Of a stretch of 64,000 bases of DNA, positions 34,739 through 44,900 are shown piece by piece. This DNA is from Phytohabitans rumicis. GTDB lineage: Bacteria > Actinomycetota > Actinomycetes > Mycobacteriales > Micromonosporaceae. The stretch lies in NCBI RefSeq assembly GCF_011764445.1, contig NZ_BLPG01000001.1:2852001-2916000 (forward strand), in the 5' to 3' direction. Position 1 is the stretch's first letter. Every line of letters begins with the position of its first letter. The position numbers were made by a program, and so were the translations under genes. The notes below the pieces were generated by a model. It ran no database searches and had not been told where the DNA came from. It was given only the letters and a program-made list of their open reading frames with translations.

Positions 34739-36013
34739 CTAGAACGGCAGCTGGATCGGGTTAACGATATCCGCGGCGACGGTCAACAACGTGAACCCGC
34801 CGAAGATGAGGATCACCACATAGGTGACCGGCATGAGCTTGAAGTAGTCCACCCGGCCCGGGTCGGGCTTGCCCAGCCGGGCGTACACCCAGGATCGGGC
34901 CCGCTCGAACCAGGCGATCGCGATGTGCCCGCCGTCCAGCGGCAGCAGCGGCAGCAGGTTGAAGATGCCGATGAAGAAGTTCAGCGCGGCCAGCAGCAGG
35001 ATGAACGACGGCCACTCGCCGCGGTCGAAGAGCTCCCCGCCGATCCGGCTGGCGCCCACCACGCTGATCGGCGTCTCCGGGTCGCGCTCGTCGCCGGTCA
35101 GGGCCGCCCAGAGCGCGGGAATCTTCTCCGGGAAGCGCTTCAGCGCCTCGAACGTGCCCTCGAACATGAAGACCGTCTGGTCGGCCGCCTCGCCGATGCC
35201 GTCGATCGGGCCGGCCGCGGACTTCGGGATCACCGGCGTGATGCCGAGCATGCCAACCTTTTCCAGGTCGGCCGGCGTGACGTCCTCGACCGTCTTGTCG
35301 GGGTCGCGGGCCACCTCCTGCTTTACCCGCTCCGCGACGGGCAGCGTCACCGACTTGGTCTCGCTGGCGCCGTTCCGGTCATATGTGACGGAGATCTCTT
35401 TGCCGCCGGACGCCCGTACCACCGCGGTCATCGCGTCCCAGCCCACGACGGCCTGGCCGTTCAGCGCGGTGATGGTGTCGCCGGGCTGCAGGCCGAGCTT
35501 GACGGCGGCGCTGTCCGGGTCGACGCCCTTCTCGCAGGTCCGCTCCCGCTGGGTGGCCGGGTCGACGCCCCACTGGAGCTCGACGCACGGCGACACGGCC
35601 GCGATCGTGACCGGCTGGCTCTGCAGCTTGGACTCGTCGTTGAGCGGGACGAAGGAGAACAGCCCCCACAGGATCAGGATGCCCAGCGCGAAGTGGGTGA
35701 TCGAGCCGGCGCTCATCACGACCGTGCGCTTCCACACCGGGAAACGCCACATCGCGCGCGGCTCGTCCTCGGGCGCGACGTCGTCGTCCTGCGGCGTCAT
35801 CCCGACGATCTTCACGAACGCGCCGGCCGGCACCGCCTTCAGGCCGTACTCGGTCTCTTTGCGCTTGAACGAAAAGATCGTCGGCCCGAAGCCCACGAAG
35901 AAGCGGGTGACCTTCATCCCGAACATCCGGGCCGTACCCATATGTCCGGCCTCGTGTAAGGCGACGGAGATGAATATCCCCAGCGCGAACAGGAGGATAC
36001 CGAAGATCTCCAT
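34739..36013 (-). CDS. rip1: site-2 intramembrane zinc protease (Rip1/RseP-like)
   Basis: 424-aa M50 protease that cuts anti-sigma factors and other membrane substrates within the bilayer. HEAGH zinc motif at residues 20-24 in the first membrane segment, a PDZ region (VKLGLQPGDTITALNGQAVV), and the third-ligand motif NLLPLLPLDGGH in a C-terminal segment. ATG 36013 has AGGAGCTTG upstream and overlaps the dxr stop by one base (TGATG). Same place as Rv2869c between dxr and ispG. Confidence 0.93.
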   Translation of the reverse strand: MEIFGILLFALGIFISVALHEAGHMGTARMFGMKVTRFFVGFGPTIFSFKRKETEYGLKAVPAGAFVKIVGMTPQDDDVAPEDEPRAMWRFPVWKRTVVMSAGSITHFALGILILWGLFSFVPLNDESKLQSQPVTIAAVSPCVELQWGVDPATQRERTCEKGVDPDSAAVKLGLQPGDTITALNGQAVVGWDAMTAVVRASGGKEISVTYDRNGASETKSVTLPVAERVKQEVARDPDKTVEDVTPADLEKVGMLGITPVIPKSAAGPIDGIGEAADQTVFMFEGTFEALKRFPEKIPALWAALTGDERDPETPISVVGASRIGGELFDRGEWPSFILLLAALNFFIGIFNLLPLLPLDGGHIAIAWFERARSWVYARLGKPDPGRVDYFKLMPVTYVVILIFGGFTLLTVAADIVNPIQLPF

Positions 36014-37206
36014 CAAGCTCCTTTGCCAATGATCTCCTGAGCGTGTGCCCGCGCCCAGGTCTCCGCGGAAAGCACGTCCTCGACGGTACCCGGTGGCGGG
36101 AAGTCGGGAGCGTCCTCCAGCACCCGTTCGAGGGTGTCCACGATGCCCAGGAACGGCAGCCGCCCGGCCACGAACGCCGCCACGCACTCCTCGTTCGCCG
36201 CGTTGAAGATCGCCGGCCGGGAGCACCCCGCCGCACCGGCCTCCTTGGCCAGCCGCACCGCGGGGAACGCCTCGACGTCCAGCGGGGCGAACTCCCACGT
36301 GTGCGCGCGCGTCCAGTCCAGGGCCGGCGCCGCGTCCGCCACCCGGTCGGGCCAGCCCAGCGCCAGCGCGATCGGCAGTCGCATGTCGGGCGGGCTGGCC
36401 TGGGCGAGCGTCGACCCGTCCACGAACTCCACCATCGAGTGGATCACCGACTGCGGGTGGACCATGACCTCGATCGCGTCGTACCCGATGTCGAAGAGCT
36501 CGTGCGCCTCGATCACTTCGAGCGCCTTGTTGACCATGGTGGCGGTGTTGATGGTGACGACCGGCCCCATGTTCCACGTCGGATGGGCCAGCGCGTCCGC
36601 CGGCGTCACATCGGTGAGCTCCGCGCGGCGCCGGCCGCGGAACGCTCCCCCGCTCGCCGTCAGCACCAACCGCCGCACCTCGGCCGCCGCGCCGCCGCGC
36701 AGGCACTGCGCCAGCGCCGAATGCTCCGAATCGACCGGCACGATCTGCCCCGGCCGCGTCACCGCGGCCTTGACCAGCGGGCCGCCGGCCACGAGCGACT
36801 CCTTGTTGGCCAACGCGAGGGTACGCCCAGCGCGTAGAGCGGCGAGCGTTGGCGCGAGCCCGAGCGAGCCGACGACCCCGTTGAGCACGACGTCACCGGG
36901 CCACTGCGCCAACTCGGTCATGGCGTGCGGCCCGGCCAGGATCTTGGGGATGCGGAAGTCGCCGGTCGCGTACCCCCGCCGGGACGCCTCGGCGTAGAAC
37001 GCGAGCTGGAGATCCTGCGCCACGGACGCCTTGGCGACGCCGACCGCCTCGACGCCCAATTCGAGCGCCTGCGCCGCGAGCACCTCGACGTTGCCCCCGC
37101 CCGCCCCCACGGCGACCACCCGAAACCCTTCGGGGTTACGCCGCACGATATCGATGGCCTGCGTCCCGATGGACCCGGTAGACCCCAGCAACACAATCTC
37201 CCGCAC
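36013..37206 (-). CDS. dxr: 1-deoxy-D-xylulose 5-phosphate reductoisomerase
   Basis: 397-aa MEP-pathway enzyme that converts DXP to MEP with NADPH. NADPH loop [17 protein letters not shown] at the N-terminus; [12 protein letters not shown] and [12 protein letters not shown] mark the metal and substrate site; [21 protein letters not shown] follows. I chose GTG 37206 because GGGGGAG lies 9 bases upstream; ATG 37236 in frame is possible. The start is 27 bp from the MMPL stop, with a hairpin between. Confidence 0.95.
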   Translation of the reverse strand: MREIVLLGSTGSIGTQAIDIVRRNPEGFRVVAVGAGGGNVEVLAAQALELGVEAVGVAKASVAQDLQLAFYAEASRRGYATGDFRIPKILAGPHAMTELAQWPGDVVLNGVVGSLGLAPTLAALRAGRTLALANKESLVAGGPLVKAAVTRPGQIVPVDSEHSALAQCLRGGAAAEVRRLVLTASGGAFRGRRRAELTDVTPADALAHPTWNMGPVVTINTATMVNKALEVIEAHELFDIGYDAIEVMVHPQSVIHSMVEFVDGSTLAQASPPDMRLPIALALGWPDRVADAAPALDWTRAHTWEFAPLDVEAFPAVRLAKEAGAAGCSRPAIFNAANEECVAAFVAGRLPFLGIVDTLERVLEDAPDFPPPGTVEDVLSAETWARAHAQEIIGKGA

Positions 37207-37230
37207 GGGGTCATTCTCCCCCGTGCGGGA

Positions 37231-37284
37231 GATCATGGGTTGCGCAGCAGGGAGGGCTCCTTTTCTGCCGCAGAGCCCATGATC
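37231..37284. repeat. GATCATGGG hairpin between the MMPL and dxr genes
   Basis: Ends GATCATGGG (37231-37239) and CCCATGATC (37276-37284) with partly complementary inner parts. It encodes the last codons of the MMPL gene, whose TGA stop is in the left arm. Member of the GATC-ended hairpin family. Confidence 0.5.
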
Positions 37285-39395
37285 GCCGGCTCGTTGATGC
37301 CGTAGCGGCGGTACAGCCGCGCTAGGGGGGCGGGGGACCACCAGTTCCAGCGGCCCAGGAGGCGCATCGTGGCGGGGACCAGCAGGGCGCGGACCAGGGT
37401 GGCGTCGACCACGATGGCGACGATCATGCCGATGCCGATCAGCTTGATGAACACGATGCCGCCGGTCGCGAACCCGGCCACCACGATGATCAGCAGCAGC
37501 GCCGCCGCCGTGATGATCCGCCCGGTGTGCTGCAACCCGTGCGCCACCGAGGCGGTGTTGTCGCCGGTGCGGTCCCACTCCTCGCGTACCCGGGACAGCA
37601 GGAAGACCTCGTAGTCGGTGGCGAGTCCGAAGAGGACGGCCAGCATGAGGATCGGGTTGCTCGGCTCGATGAAGCCGGTCGACGTGAAGCCGAGCGGGCC
37701 GCTCAGGTGGCCGTCCTGGAAGACCCACACGACCACGCCGAACGACGCGCCGATGGAGACCAGGTTCATCAGCACCGCCTTGATCGGCAGCAGCACCGAG
37801 CCGAACGCCAAGAAGAGCAGCACCAGCGTGGCCGACGCCATGATCAGTGCCATCCAGGGCAGCCGCGAGCCGAGGCTGTGCAACAGGTCCAGGTCGGCGG
37901 CCGTACGCCCACCGACGAGCACCTGTGCCCCGGCCGGTTCGGGCAGGTCGCGGATCGCCCGCACCGCGTCCTGGGCCACCTCGCCGGTCGGCTCCCCGGC
38001 GTACGTCACGGACAGCAGCGTGGACTCGCCCCGGTTGGCGGTGGCCTGGACGCCGGTCACGCCGGGCACCCGCCCGACCGCGGCGGCGAAGCCTTGCGTC
38101 TCGGCGGTGGGCGCCCCCGACACCAGCACCTCGATCGGCCCCACCGGGCTGCCCGGGAAGTCCGCCGCGAGCTTGTCGGCGACCACCCGCGGCTCGGCGC
38201 CCGCGGGCAGCACCCGCTCGTCGAAGCCGCCGAAGCTCATCCGCAGCGCCGGAGCCGCGAAGAGGGCGAGGATCGCGACGACGCCGACGACGTACAGCCA
38301 GGGGCGGCGCATCACGCTGTGCGCCAGGCGCGCCCAAGCCGACCCGGACCGCCCGGACCGGCGGCGCCACGGCACCGGGATACGCAGCGCGTTGATCCGG
38401 GGGCCGAGCACGGCCAGGATCGCCGGCAGCACGGTCAGCGCGCCGAGCATCGCGATCAGCACCGCGGCCACCCCGCCGATGCCCAGCGACGACAGGAACA
38501 CCGGCGGGAAGATCAGCAGGCTCGCGAGCGCCAGCGCGATGGTGAACCCGGAGACCATGACGGTACGGCCCGCCGTCATCATCGTGCGCTGGATCGCGGC
38601 CGGGGTGTCGTGCCCGGCGGCCAACTCCTCGCGGAAGCGGCTCACCACGAAGAGCGCGTAGTCGATCGCCATGCCCAGCCCGATCAGTGTGATCACGTTG
38701 ATCGCGAAGACCGAGACGTCGGTGACCGCGCTGATCAGGCGGACGGCGATGAACGCGCCGAGGATCGCCAGCCCGCCGACGAGCAGCGGCATGCCGGCCG
38801 CGACCAGGCCGCCGAAGATGACGATCAGCAGCACGAGGAGCACCGGCATGGAGAGTGTCTCGGCGCGTACCAGGTCCTGCTCGGTCTGGTGGTTGGCCTC
38901 GTACGCGAACGGGACGTAACCGCCGGCCTCAGTGGTCACGCCGGGGGCGTCGAGCGCCGGCCGCAGCTCCTCGTACGCCTCGGTCTTCTCGTCCGGCTCG
39001 GTGCCCCGCAACTGCACGACGGCGTACGTCGAGTGCCGGTCCCCGGACACCAGGGCGGGCGATTGGGTGTCGTACCAGCTCGTCACGCTGGCCACCTCGG
39101 GACGCTGGCGCAGGGCGGCCAGGGTTGTCGTGACCGGGTCGCGGAACGCCGGCTGGTCCACGGTCGCCGCAGGGCTGGAGTACAGGACGAGGACGTCGGT
39201 GTCCTGGCTGCCCAGCTCGGCGGTGATCCGCTCCCGGGCCCGGCTGGACTCGCTCGCCGGGTCGTCGAAGCCGCCGCCGCTGAGCGTGCCGAACACGCCC
39301 GCGCCCCAGGTGGCCCCCACGACCACCAGCGCGGCGGCGGCCGCGAGCACGACCCACCGCAGGCGCACGACCGTCTTTCCCCACCACGCGAACAT
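37233..39395 (-). CDS. MMPL-family RND transporter
   Basis: 720 aa, about 12 membrane segments in two RND-type halves. The first starts [19 protein letters not shown] and has the long external loop before [15 protein letters not shown]. The conserved [19 protein letters not shown] and the second-half [20 protein letters not shown] are the paired proton-relay helices. Likely exports a lipid or drug. Divergent from a TetR gene whose operator lies in the shared promoter. Confidence 0.92.
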   Translation of the reverse strand: MFAWWGKTVVRLRWVVLAAAAALVVVGATWGAGVFGTLSGGGFDDPASESSRARERITAELGSQDTDVLVLYSSPAATVDQPAFRDPVTTTLAALRQRPEVASVTSWYDTQSPALVSGDRHSTYAVVQLRGTEPDEKTEAYEELRPALDAPGVTTEAGGYVPFAYEANHQTEQDLVRAETLSMPVLLVLLIVIFGGLVAAGMPLLVGGLAILGAFIAVRLISAVTDVSVFAINVITLIGLGMAIDYALFVVSRFREELAAGHDTPAAIQRTMMTAGRTVMVSGFTIALALASLLIFPPVFLSSLGIGGVAAVLIAMLGALTVLPAILAVLGPRINALRIPVPWRRRSGRSGSAWARLAHSVMRRPWLYVVGVVAILALFAAPALRMSFGGFDERVLPAGAEPRVVADKLAADFPGSPVGPIEVLVSGAPTAETQGFAAAVGRVPGVTGVQATANRGESTLLSVTYAGEPTGEVAQDAVRAIRDLPEPAGAQVLVGGRTAADLDLLHSLGSRLPWMALIMASATLVLLFLAFGSVLLPIKAVLMNLVSIGASFGVVVWVFQDGHLSGPLGFTSTGFIEPSNPILMLAVLFGLATDYEVFLLSRVREEWDRTGDNTASVAHGLQHTGRIITAAALLLIIVVAGFATGGIVFIKLIGIGMIVAIVVDATLVRALLVPATMRLLGRWNWWSPAPLARLYRRYGINEPAIMGSAAEKEPSLLRNP

Positions 39396-39432
39396 GAGGC
39401 CCCCGGTAACCTGTCTTACAGTCGGTTAGGCG

Positions 39433-39449
39433 AGTGAACACCGTTTACT
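39433..39449. promoter_or_regulatory. putative TetR operator
   Basis: AGTGAACA-c-CGTTTACT, 6 of 8 arm positions complementary, midway between the divergent MMPL and tetR starts. A second weak dyad TAACC/GGTTA spans 39407-39428. Either could bind the adjacent TetR protein. Confidence 0.45.
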
Positions 39450-39489
39450 ATGCAATCGGCGTTCTCGCGCGTCAAGGGAGTTCGCGGCG

Positions 39490-40191
39490 ATGACCACCAC
39501 ATCACCCACCCGCCGGGAGCGGTTGCGCTCGGCGACCGTCGCCGAGATCAAGGACGGTGCCCGCCGCATGCTCGCGGCCGGCGGCCCACAGGCGATCTCA
39601 CTGCGCGCCATCGCCCGCGACATGGGCATGACGGCGCCGGCCATCTACCGGTACTTCCCCAGCCTGGACGCGCTGATCCTGGCGCTGGCCGAGGACCTGC
39701 TGCACGAGGTGGCGGACACGGTCGCGGCGGCGACCGCGGCGGCCGGCGACTCCCCCGGCGACCAACTGGCCGCGATGGCCCGGGCGTTCCGGCGGTGGTC
39801 GGTCGCCCATCCCGTGGAGTTCGCCCTGATCTTCGGAAACCCGGGCGTGGCGGACCTCGCCCCGGACTACGGGCCGGACCATCCCGGCGCCTGCCTCGGC
39901 CGGCCGTACCTGGACGCCCTGCTCGGGCTCTGGCAGCAGGCGCCGTGGCCGACGCCGCCGCGCGAGGACATGCTGGTCCGGCTCGGCCCGCACCTGGGCC
40001 CGCTCCGGGAGAGCCACGGCGACCCGCCGATCGAGGTCGCGTACACGTTCCTGTCCGGCTGGACGCGGCTGTACGGGCTGGTCGCGATGGAGATCTTCAA
40101 CCAGCTCCGGTGGGCGATCACCAGCCCGGAGGCGCTCTTCGAGACCGAGATCCAGATGTTCCTCATCCAGCTTGGCGTCACCGCCGACTAG
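39490..40191 (+). CDS. TetR-family regulator of the MMPL transporter
   Basis: 233 aa. N-terminal TetR helix-turn-helix (AISLRAIARDMGMTAPAIYRYF, ~35-56) followed by a TetR C-terminal domain with WSVAHPVEFALIFGNPG, which resembles the WHG-type fold. Divergent from the transporter, hence probably its repressor. Confidence 0.9.
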   Translation: MTTTSPTRRERLRSATVAEIKDGARRMLAAGGPQAISLRAIARDMGMTAPAIYRYFPSLDALILALAEDLLHEVADTVAAATAAAGDSPGDQLAAMARAFRRWSVAHPVEFALIFGNPGVADLAPDYGPDHPGACLGRPYLDALLGLWQQAPWPTPPREDMLVRLGPHLGPLRESHGDPPIEVAYTFLSGWTRLYGLVAMEIFNQLRWAITSPEALFETEIQMFLIQLGVTAD

Positions 40192-40201
40192 CCTCGGGCC
40201 T

Positions 40202-41752
40202 ATGGTGCCTGAACGCGCGGATGTCGTGATCATTGGAGCCGGCCACAACGGCCTCGTCTCGGCGGTGCTGCTCGCCCGCGCCGGCCTCGACGTCGTCGTC
40301 CTGGAGGCGGCGGACGTCCTCGGCGGGGCCGCCCGCACCGAACGGCCGTTCCCGCGCGTGCCGGGGCTCGGCCACTCGACCGGGTCGTACCTGCTCGGGC
40401 TGATGCCCCCGGAGTTGCTCAAGACCCTCGACGTGGACATCCCGGTGCTGCGCCGGGACCCGCACTACTTCTTGCCGACGCGCGGCGACGCGTACCTCCT
40501 GTTCGGCACCGACCGCGAGGCCACCCGGGCGCAGATGACGCGCTTCTTCTCCCCCGCCGACGTGGCCGCCGACGACGCCATGCAGGCCGAACTGGGCGCG
40601 CTGCGCGACGACCTCGGGCCCGCGTGGCTGGCCGAACCGCTGCCGGTCGAGGAGACCGCCGCCCGCTACATCCGGCCGGCGCTCCAGCAGACGTTCGTCG
40701 ACCTGGTCCGCGGGTCGGTGGCCGACTACCTGGCCCGCTTCGACTTCCGGTCCGACCTGCTCGTCTCGATGTACGCGGTCACCGACGGCCTCTCCGGGCT
40801 CAACGCCGGCCCCGACGACCCGGGCACCGGCCACAACTTCCTGGTGCACAACATGTGCCGGCTGCCCGGCGCGGACGGCACCTGGATGATCGCCAAGGGC
40901 GGCATGGGCACCGTCTCCCGGACCTTCGCCGACGCCGCCCGCGCCGCCGGGGCTCAACTCTTCACGGGTACGGCGGTCAGCGCGGTCACCCTCCAGGGCG
41001 GTGCGGCGGCCGGCGTGGTGCTCGCCGACGGTCGTGAGGTGCGCGCCAACGTCGTCCTGGCCGCGTGTGACCCGTACCGGCTGATGGAGCTGATGCCCGA
41101 CGGCGCGCTGCCGGCGGAACTGACCGCGCGCCTCGCGGCGGTCCGCCGCCCCGGCACCACCCTCAAGGTCAACCTGGCGCTCTCCGGCCTGCCCCGCTTC
41201 TCGTGCCTGCCGCCGGACGCGCCGAGCCCGTTCGGGGCGACGATCCACCTGCTCCCCGACTCCGGGTCGCCGATGGCCGCCCTCCGTGCGATGTGGACGG
41301 ACGTCGTCGAGGGGCGGCTGCCGGACGAGCCGACCATCGAGTGGTACCTGCACACCACGGTCGACCCGTCGCTGCAGGACGCCGCGGGGCACCACTCGTC
41401 GGCGCTGTTCGTGCAGTCGGTACCGGCCACAATGGACGAGGCCGCCGTGCCGTCCTACGTGGAGCGCCTGCTCGCGATCTGCGACTCGTACGCCCCCGGC
41501 ACGTCGGCGCTGGTCGCGGACGTATTTGCGCTGACCCCGGCCGGCATCGAGTCGCACTTCGGCATCACCGGCGGCCACATCCACCACGTCGACAACACGG
41601 TCAGCTTCACCGATCGCATGCCATACGCGGTGGGCGTAGACGGCGTCTACGCCGGCAGCGCCGGCTGCTTCCCGGCCGGCAGCGTCATCGGCGCCGCAGG
41701 CCACAACGCCGCCCAACGCATCCTCCGCGACCTCTCCCGCTCTCCCCGTTGA
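40202..41752 (+). CDS. FAD-dependent phytoene-desaturase-like oxidoreductase
   Basis: 516 aa, COG1233/PYROXD2-like. The N-terminal dinucleotide-binding motif VVIIGAGHNGLVSAVLLARAG continues to LEAADVLGGAARTE, and the C-terminal FAD motif is GVYAGSAGCFPAGSVIGAAGHN. ATG 40202 is 10 bp after tetR and matches the family start; an earlier in-frame ATG at 40172 overlaps tetR. The TGA stop lies in the left arm of a hairpin. Substrate unknown. Confidence 0.87.
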   Translation: MVPERADVVIIGAGHNGLVSAVLLARAGLDVVVLEAADVLGGAARTERPFPRVPGLGHSTGSYLLGLMPPELLKTLDVDIPVLRRDPHYFLPTRGDAYLLFGTDREATRAQMTRFFSPADVAADDAMQAELGALRDDLGPAWLAEPLPVEETAARYIRPALQQTFVDLVRGSVADYLARFDFRSDLLVSMYAVTDGLSGLNAGPDDPGTGHNFLVHNMCRLPGADGTWMIAKGGMGTVSRTFADAARAAGAQLFTGTAVSAVTLQGGAAAGVVLADGREVRANVVLAACDPYRLMELMPDGALPAELTARLAAVRRPGTTLKVNLALSGLPRFSCLPPDAPSPFGATIHLLPDSGSPMAALRAMWTDVVEGRLPDEPTIEWYLHTTVDPSLQDAAGHHSSALFVQSVPATMDEAAVPSYVERLLAICDSYAPGTSALVADVFALTPAGIESHFGITGGHIHHVDNTVSFTDRMPYAVGVDGVYAGSAGCFPAGSVIGAAGHNAAQRILRDLSRSPR

Positions 41753-41808
41753 TCAGGGAGTAACTCGGGCGTTTTGCGGCGTGCCGAGTGAGCAGATCCC
41801 TGATCAAC
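41748..41808. terminator. hairpin supplying both stop codons of convergent genes
   Basis: 12-bp perfect arms GTTGATCAGGGA (41748-41759) and TCCCTGATCAAC (41797-41808) around a 37-base loop. The oxidoreductase TGA (41750-41752) and the protease TGA (41804-41806, minus strand) are the same bases of each arm. Probable bidirectional terminator. Confidence 0.65.
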
Positions 41809-42919
41809 AGGGTGGGAGGGCTTCGCCGACGTAGAGGAGGCGGTTCGGGGTGCCTTCCAACGGGTTGGGGACCAGGTCGGGGGTGGCCGCGTTCAGCAGC
41901 GCTGTCGCGACGGCGGCCGGCAGGGCCGCGGGGTTGGCTTCCAGGTAGAGGGCCGCCGCGCCGGCCACGTGCGGAGCCGCCATCGACGTACCGGTGAGCG
42001 TCTGGACCGCGTCGTCGGCCGCGCCCCAGGCCGACGTGATGGCGACGCCGGGCGCGAAGACGTCGACGCACGTGCCGACGTTCGCCCACTGTGGTCGGTT
42101 GTCGGTGCGGTCGGTCGCCGACACGGTGAGCGCCTCGGCGAGCCGGGCCGGTGACTGGTCGCACGCGTCGAGCGGCTGGCCGCCGGAGCCGTTGCCGGCC
42201 GAGACCGCGTAGGTGATCCCGCCCGCGATGGAGCGCCGCAGGCCGTCCTCCAGCGCCGGGTCGGGGCCGCCGCCGAGGCTCATGTTGGCGACGGCGGGAT
42301 ACACCGCGTTGGCGGTCACCCAGTCGACGCCGGCGAGCACGGTCTCGGTGGTGCCGCTGCCGGCGCAGTCCAGCACCCGTACGGCGACCACCTGGGCCTG
42401 CTTGGCCACGCCGTGCGCGGTGCCGGCGATCGTGCCGGCCACGTGGGTGCCGTGCCCGTGGCAGTCGTCGGCCGCGCCGCCGTCGATCGCGTCGTACCCG
42501 CTGGTCGCCCGGCCGCCGAAGTCGGCGTGGGTCGTGCGCACGCCGGTGTCGATCACGTACGCGTGCACGCTGGCCGCCCCGTTCGGGTACGTGTACGACG
42601 CGTCGAGCGGGAGCGCGCGCTGGTCCACCCGGTCCAGTCCCCAGGACGGCGGGTCGGTCTGCGTGTCGGTGGTCCGGTGCACGACGCTGCGCTGGACGTA
42701 CGCCACCCGCGGGTCGTGCAGGATCGCGCCGGCCTGGGCCTCGGTCAGGCTCGCCGAGAAGCCGTGCAGCGCGTGGCGGTACGTCTGCCGGACGGCGACT
42801 CCATGGCGATCCGCGACCGCGGACGCCTGTTCCGCGTCGGTGGTGACGACGATGTAGACGTCCCGGGCCGGGGGCAGTGCGACCACCAGTCCGGCCAGGA
42901 GCACGACGATACCGAGCAC
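41804..42919 (-). CDS. subtilisin-like serine protease (S8)
   Basis: 371 aa with an N-terminal signal or anchor (LGIVVLLAGLVVALPPARD) and an I9-type propeptide (YIVVTTDAEQASAVADRHG to VAYVQRSV). The S8 catalytic triad is in VIDTGVRTTH (Asp), GHGTHVAGT (His) and GTSMAAPHVAG (Ser), and the oxyanion Asn region is SAGNGSGG. Start GTG 42919. Secreted; no sorting or membrane tail at the C-terminus. Confidence 0.93.
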   Translation of the reverse strand: MLGIVVLLAGLVVALPPARDVYIVVTTDAEQASAVADRHGVAVRQTYRHALHGFSASLTEAQAGAILHDPRVAYVQRSVVHRTTDTQTDPPSWGLDRVDQRALPLDASYTYPNGAASVHAYVIDTGVRTTHADFGGRATSGYDAIDGGAADDCHGHGTHVAGTIAGTAHGVAKQAQVVAVRVLDCAGSGTTETVLAGVDWVTANAVYPAVANMSLGGGPDPALEDGLRRSIAGGITYAVSAGNGSGGQPLDACDQSPARLAEALTVSATDRTDNRPQWANVGTCVDVFAPGVAITSAWGAADDAVQTLTGTSMAAPHVAGAAALYLEANPAALPAAVATALLNAATPDLVPNPLEGTPNRLLYVGEALPPC

Positions 42920-42959
42920 ACCCGAACTATATGTCCTATTTGTCCAGGCGACGCGGACA

Positions 42960-44510
42960 TCAGGTGGCTGACCGGTGCGCGCGGATCTGGTGCCCGACGC
43001 TCGTCAGGCACCGGCCGCTGGCCAGGTCGAACTTCCAGCCGTGCAGCTGGCACGTGAGCTGGTTGCCCTCGACGATGCCGAAGCGGGTCAGGTCGGCCTT
43101 CAGGTGCGGGCAGCGCCGCTGCACCACCCAGTCGCCCAGCTTGACGTCTTCCTTGTCGGCGTTCTTCTGGTGCTCGTCGTACCAGCCCTCGGTGTACTGG
43201 AGGCGCTCCTCGGACAGGCACTTGAAGAACGAGTACACGAACTCGTTGTACTGGCCGATGCGGGCCGCGGAGAACCGGCAGGACAGGAAGAGCGAGTTGA
43301 CCCAGTCGACCTCGCCGATGTGCAGCAGGTGCTCCACGAGCGCCCGCTCGGTGCGGAAGCGGTAGCGGACCTTCTCGTCGCCGTACGGCCGGACCTGCTT
43401 GCCGGGGAAGTCCACCACGATCGACTCGACCGACTCGCCGTCGTAGCCGACCAGGTCGATCCGGACCGGGCCGCCCACGCCCGTCGCCATGTAGATCGAC
43501 TCCTCGAGGAGCGGCTCGATGCGCGCCTTCATCTCCTTGAGCACGTCGATCTCCGGGTGCCGCCAGGTCAGCTTGGCCGCCTCGATCACCGGCCGCTTGC
43601 GCTCCTGGTACTCCCGCAGGTGCTGCTCCTTGTTGGCGAAGAACTCCGCCACGTCGGGCACCGGGTGAGTGGTCTCGCAGCCGCCAGCGGTGAGCTCGGA
43701 CACGCTGCCCGGGAGCAGTACCACGGCGTTGCTGCCGCCGACCTTGCCGTACTCCTCCATGAAGACCTGCTGGTCGGGGAAGATGTTGCCCTCATCGCCG
43801 AAGATGTCGTTGAACTGCCACAGCTCGTCGTCGAGGAAGCAGGGCGGCCCGGCGATCGGGAAGACGTACGACGCCTTCAGGTCGTCGATGTAGCGGAACG
43901 TCCGGTCGAACTGGCGGTCGCGCTTCTGCTTGCCGAACGCGGTCTTCGCGGCCTGCGGGAGCTCGTAGACCATCGGGTACCAGATCGCACCGGAGAACTG
44001 CAGCATGTGCGCGTGCACGTGGCCCAGCTTGGTGAAGATCTCCAGGTCGGTGGGGCGGGCGTCGTTCTGGTTGAGCAGCCGTACGCCGTCGTACTCCACC
44101 CACAGCGAGGAGTCGCCGATCGGCCCGTCCGTGGGGCTGGTCAGCGCCTGGATCATGATGTTGAGCCCGCCGTCGAGCTCGACCACCTCGTTGGTCTTCG
44201 TCGCGATGAAGCTGGTGAAGCCCAGGTCGCGAAGCTGGTCCTCCAACTCGCTGGTCGGATACTCCGGCAGCAGCACGGTCGCCTTCTTGGACACGAAGCG
44301 CTTGAGCTGCTCGGCGTCGAAGTGGTCCCGGTGCAGATGGGAGACGTACAGGTAGTCGACCTGGCCCAGGTGATCCCAGTCGAGCTGCGAGTTGTCCGGG
44401 AAGGGAAACCACGAGGCGAAGTACGCCGGGTTGACCCAGGGGTCACAGAGGATGCTGCCCGCCGGGGTGTCGATCCGCATGCTCGCGTGACCCGTACCGG
44501 TTACTCGCAC
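42960..44510 (-). CDS. metallo-beta-lactamase-fold protein with C-terminal Rieske domain
   Basis: 516 aa. The N-terminal MBL/UlaG-like domain has SHLHRDHFD (HxHxDH-type metal site, ~58-66) and GHVHAHMLQ. The C-terminus is a Rieske [2Fe-2S] domain: CPHLKADLT and, 18 residues on, CQLHGWKFDLASGRCL. The pairing recalls CMP-N-acetylneuraminate hydroxylase, where the two domains occur in the opposite order. Likely an iron-dependent oxygenase or hydrolase of unknown substrate. Not in an operon with a visible pathway gene. Confidence 0.85.
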   Translation of the reverse strand: MRVTGTGHASMRIDTPAGSILCDPWVNPAYFASWFPFPDNSQLDWDHLGQVDYLYVSHLHRDHFDAEQLKRFVSKKATVLLPEYPTSELEDQLRDLGFTSFIATKTNEVVELDGGLNIMIQALTSPTDGPIGDSSLWVEYDGVRLLNQNDARPTDLEIFTKLGHVHAHMLQFSGAIWYPMVYELPQAAKTAFGKQKRDRQFDRTFRYIDDLKASYVFPIAGPPCFLDDELWQFNDIFGDEGNIFPDQQVFMEEYGKVGGSNAVVLLPGSVSELTAGGCETTHPVPDVAEFFANKEQHLREYQERKRPVIEAAKLTWRHPEIDVLKEMKARIEPLLEESIYMATGVGGPVRIDLVGYDGESVESIVVDFPGKQVRPYGDEKVRYRFRTERALVEHLLHIGEVDWVNSLFLSCRFSAARIGQYNEFVYSFFKCLSEERLQYTEGWYDEHQKNADKEDVKLGDWVVQRRCPHLKADLTRFGIVEGNQLTCQLHGWKFDLASGRCLTSVGHQIRAHRSAT

Positions 44511-44620
44511 GGCGCTTCTCCCTCAAGGTCCGACTTCCCAGTAGACGCTACCGGGACCACCCAACAGTCACCGCAATGGGGCGTGACAGACTGGCAGACA
44601 CATCGAGGGAAGGACCAAAA

Positions 44621-44842
44621 GTGGCGGGAAGCGAGCCGGTGACCTCACCTGACCAGCGCAAGCCGGGCAGCCGCAAGGCGGCGCGGATCGGCGCGGTCGT
44701 CACCATCCTGGCGCTGCTGTCCATGCTGATCGGTAACCACACCGGCCGGATCGAGGACATCTTCCTCCTGGTCGTCGCGGGCGGCCTGGCCCTGATCCTC
44801 GTGGGCGACGTCGTGCTGCGCCGCAACGGCCTGCGCTCCTAG
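44621..44842 (+). CDS. small two-TM membrane protein, DUF2631-like
   Basis: 73 aa from GTG 44621, chosen for the upstream GAAGGACC; ATG 44576 extends the same frame. A charged N-terminus is followed by two membrane segments (GAVVTILALLSMLIGN and FLLVVAGGLALILVGDVV) and RRNGLRS at the end. The order GNHxGxxEDIxL then VGDxxLRRNGLR is the DUF2631 pattern of actinobacteria. Function unknown. Confidence 0.7.
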   Translation: MAGSEPVTSPDQRKPGSRKAARIGAVVTILALLSMLIGNHTGRIEDIFLLVVAGGLALILVGDVVLRRNGLRS

Positions 44843-44900
44843 GCCCTAAGACAGCACGTCGCCGGCCACCCGCGAGGGATGGCCGGCGACGAACGCGCCG

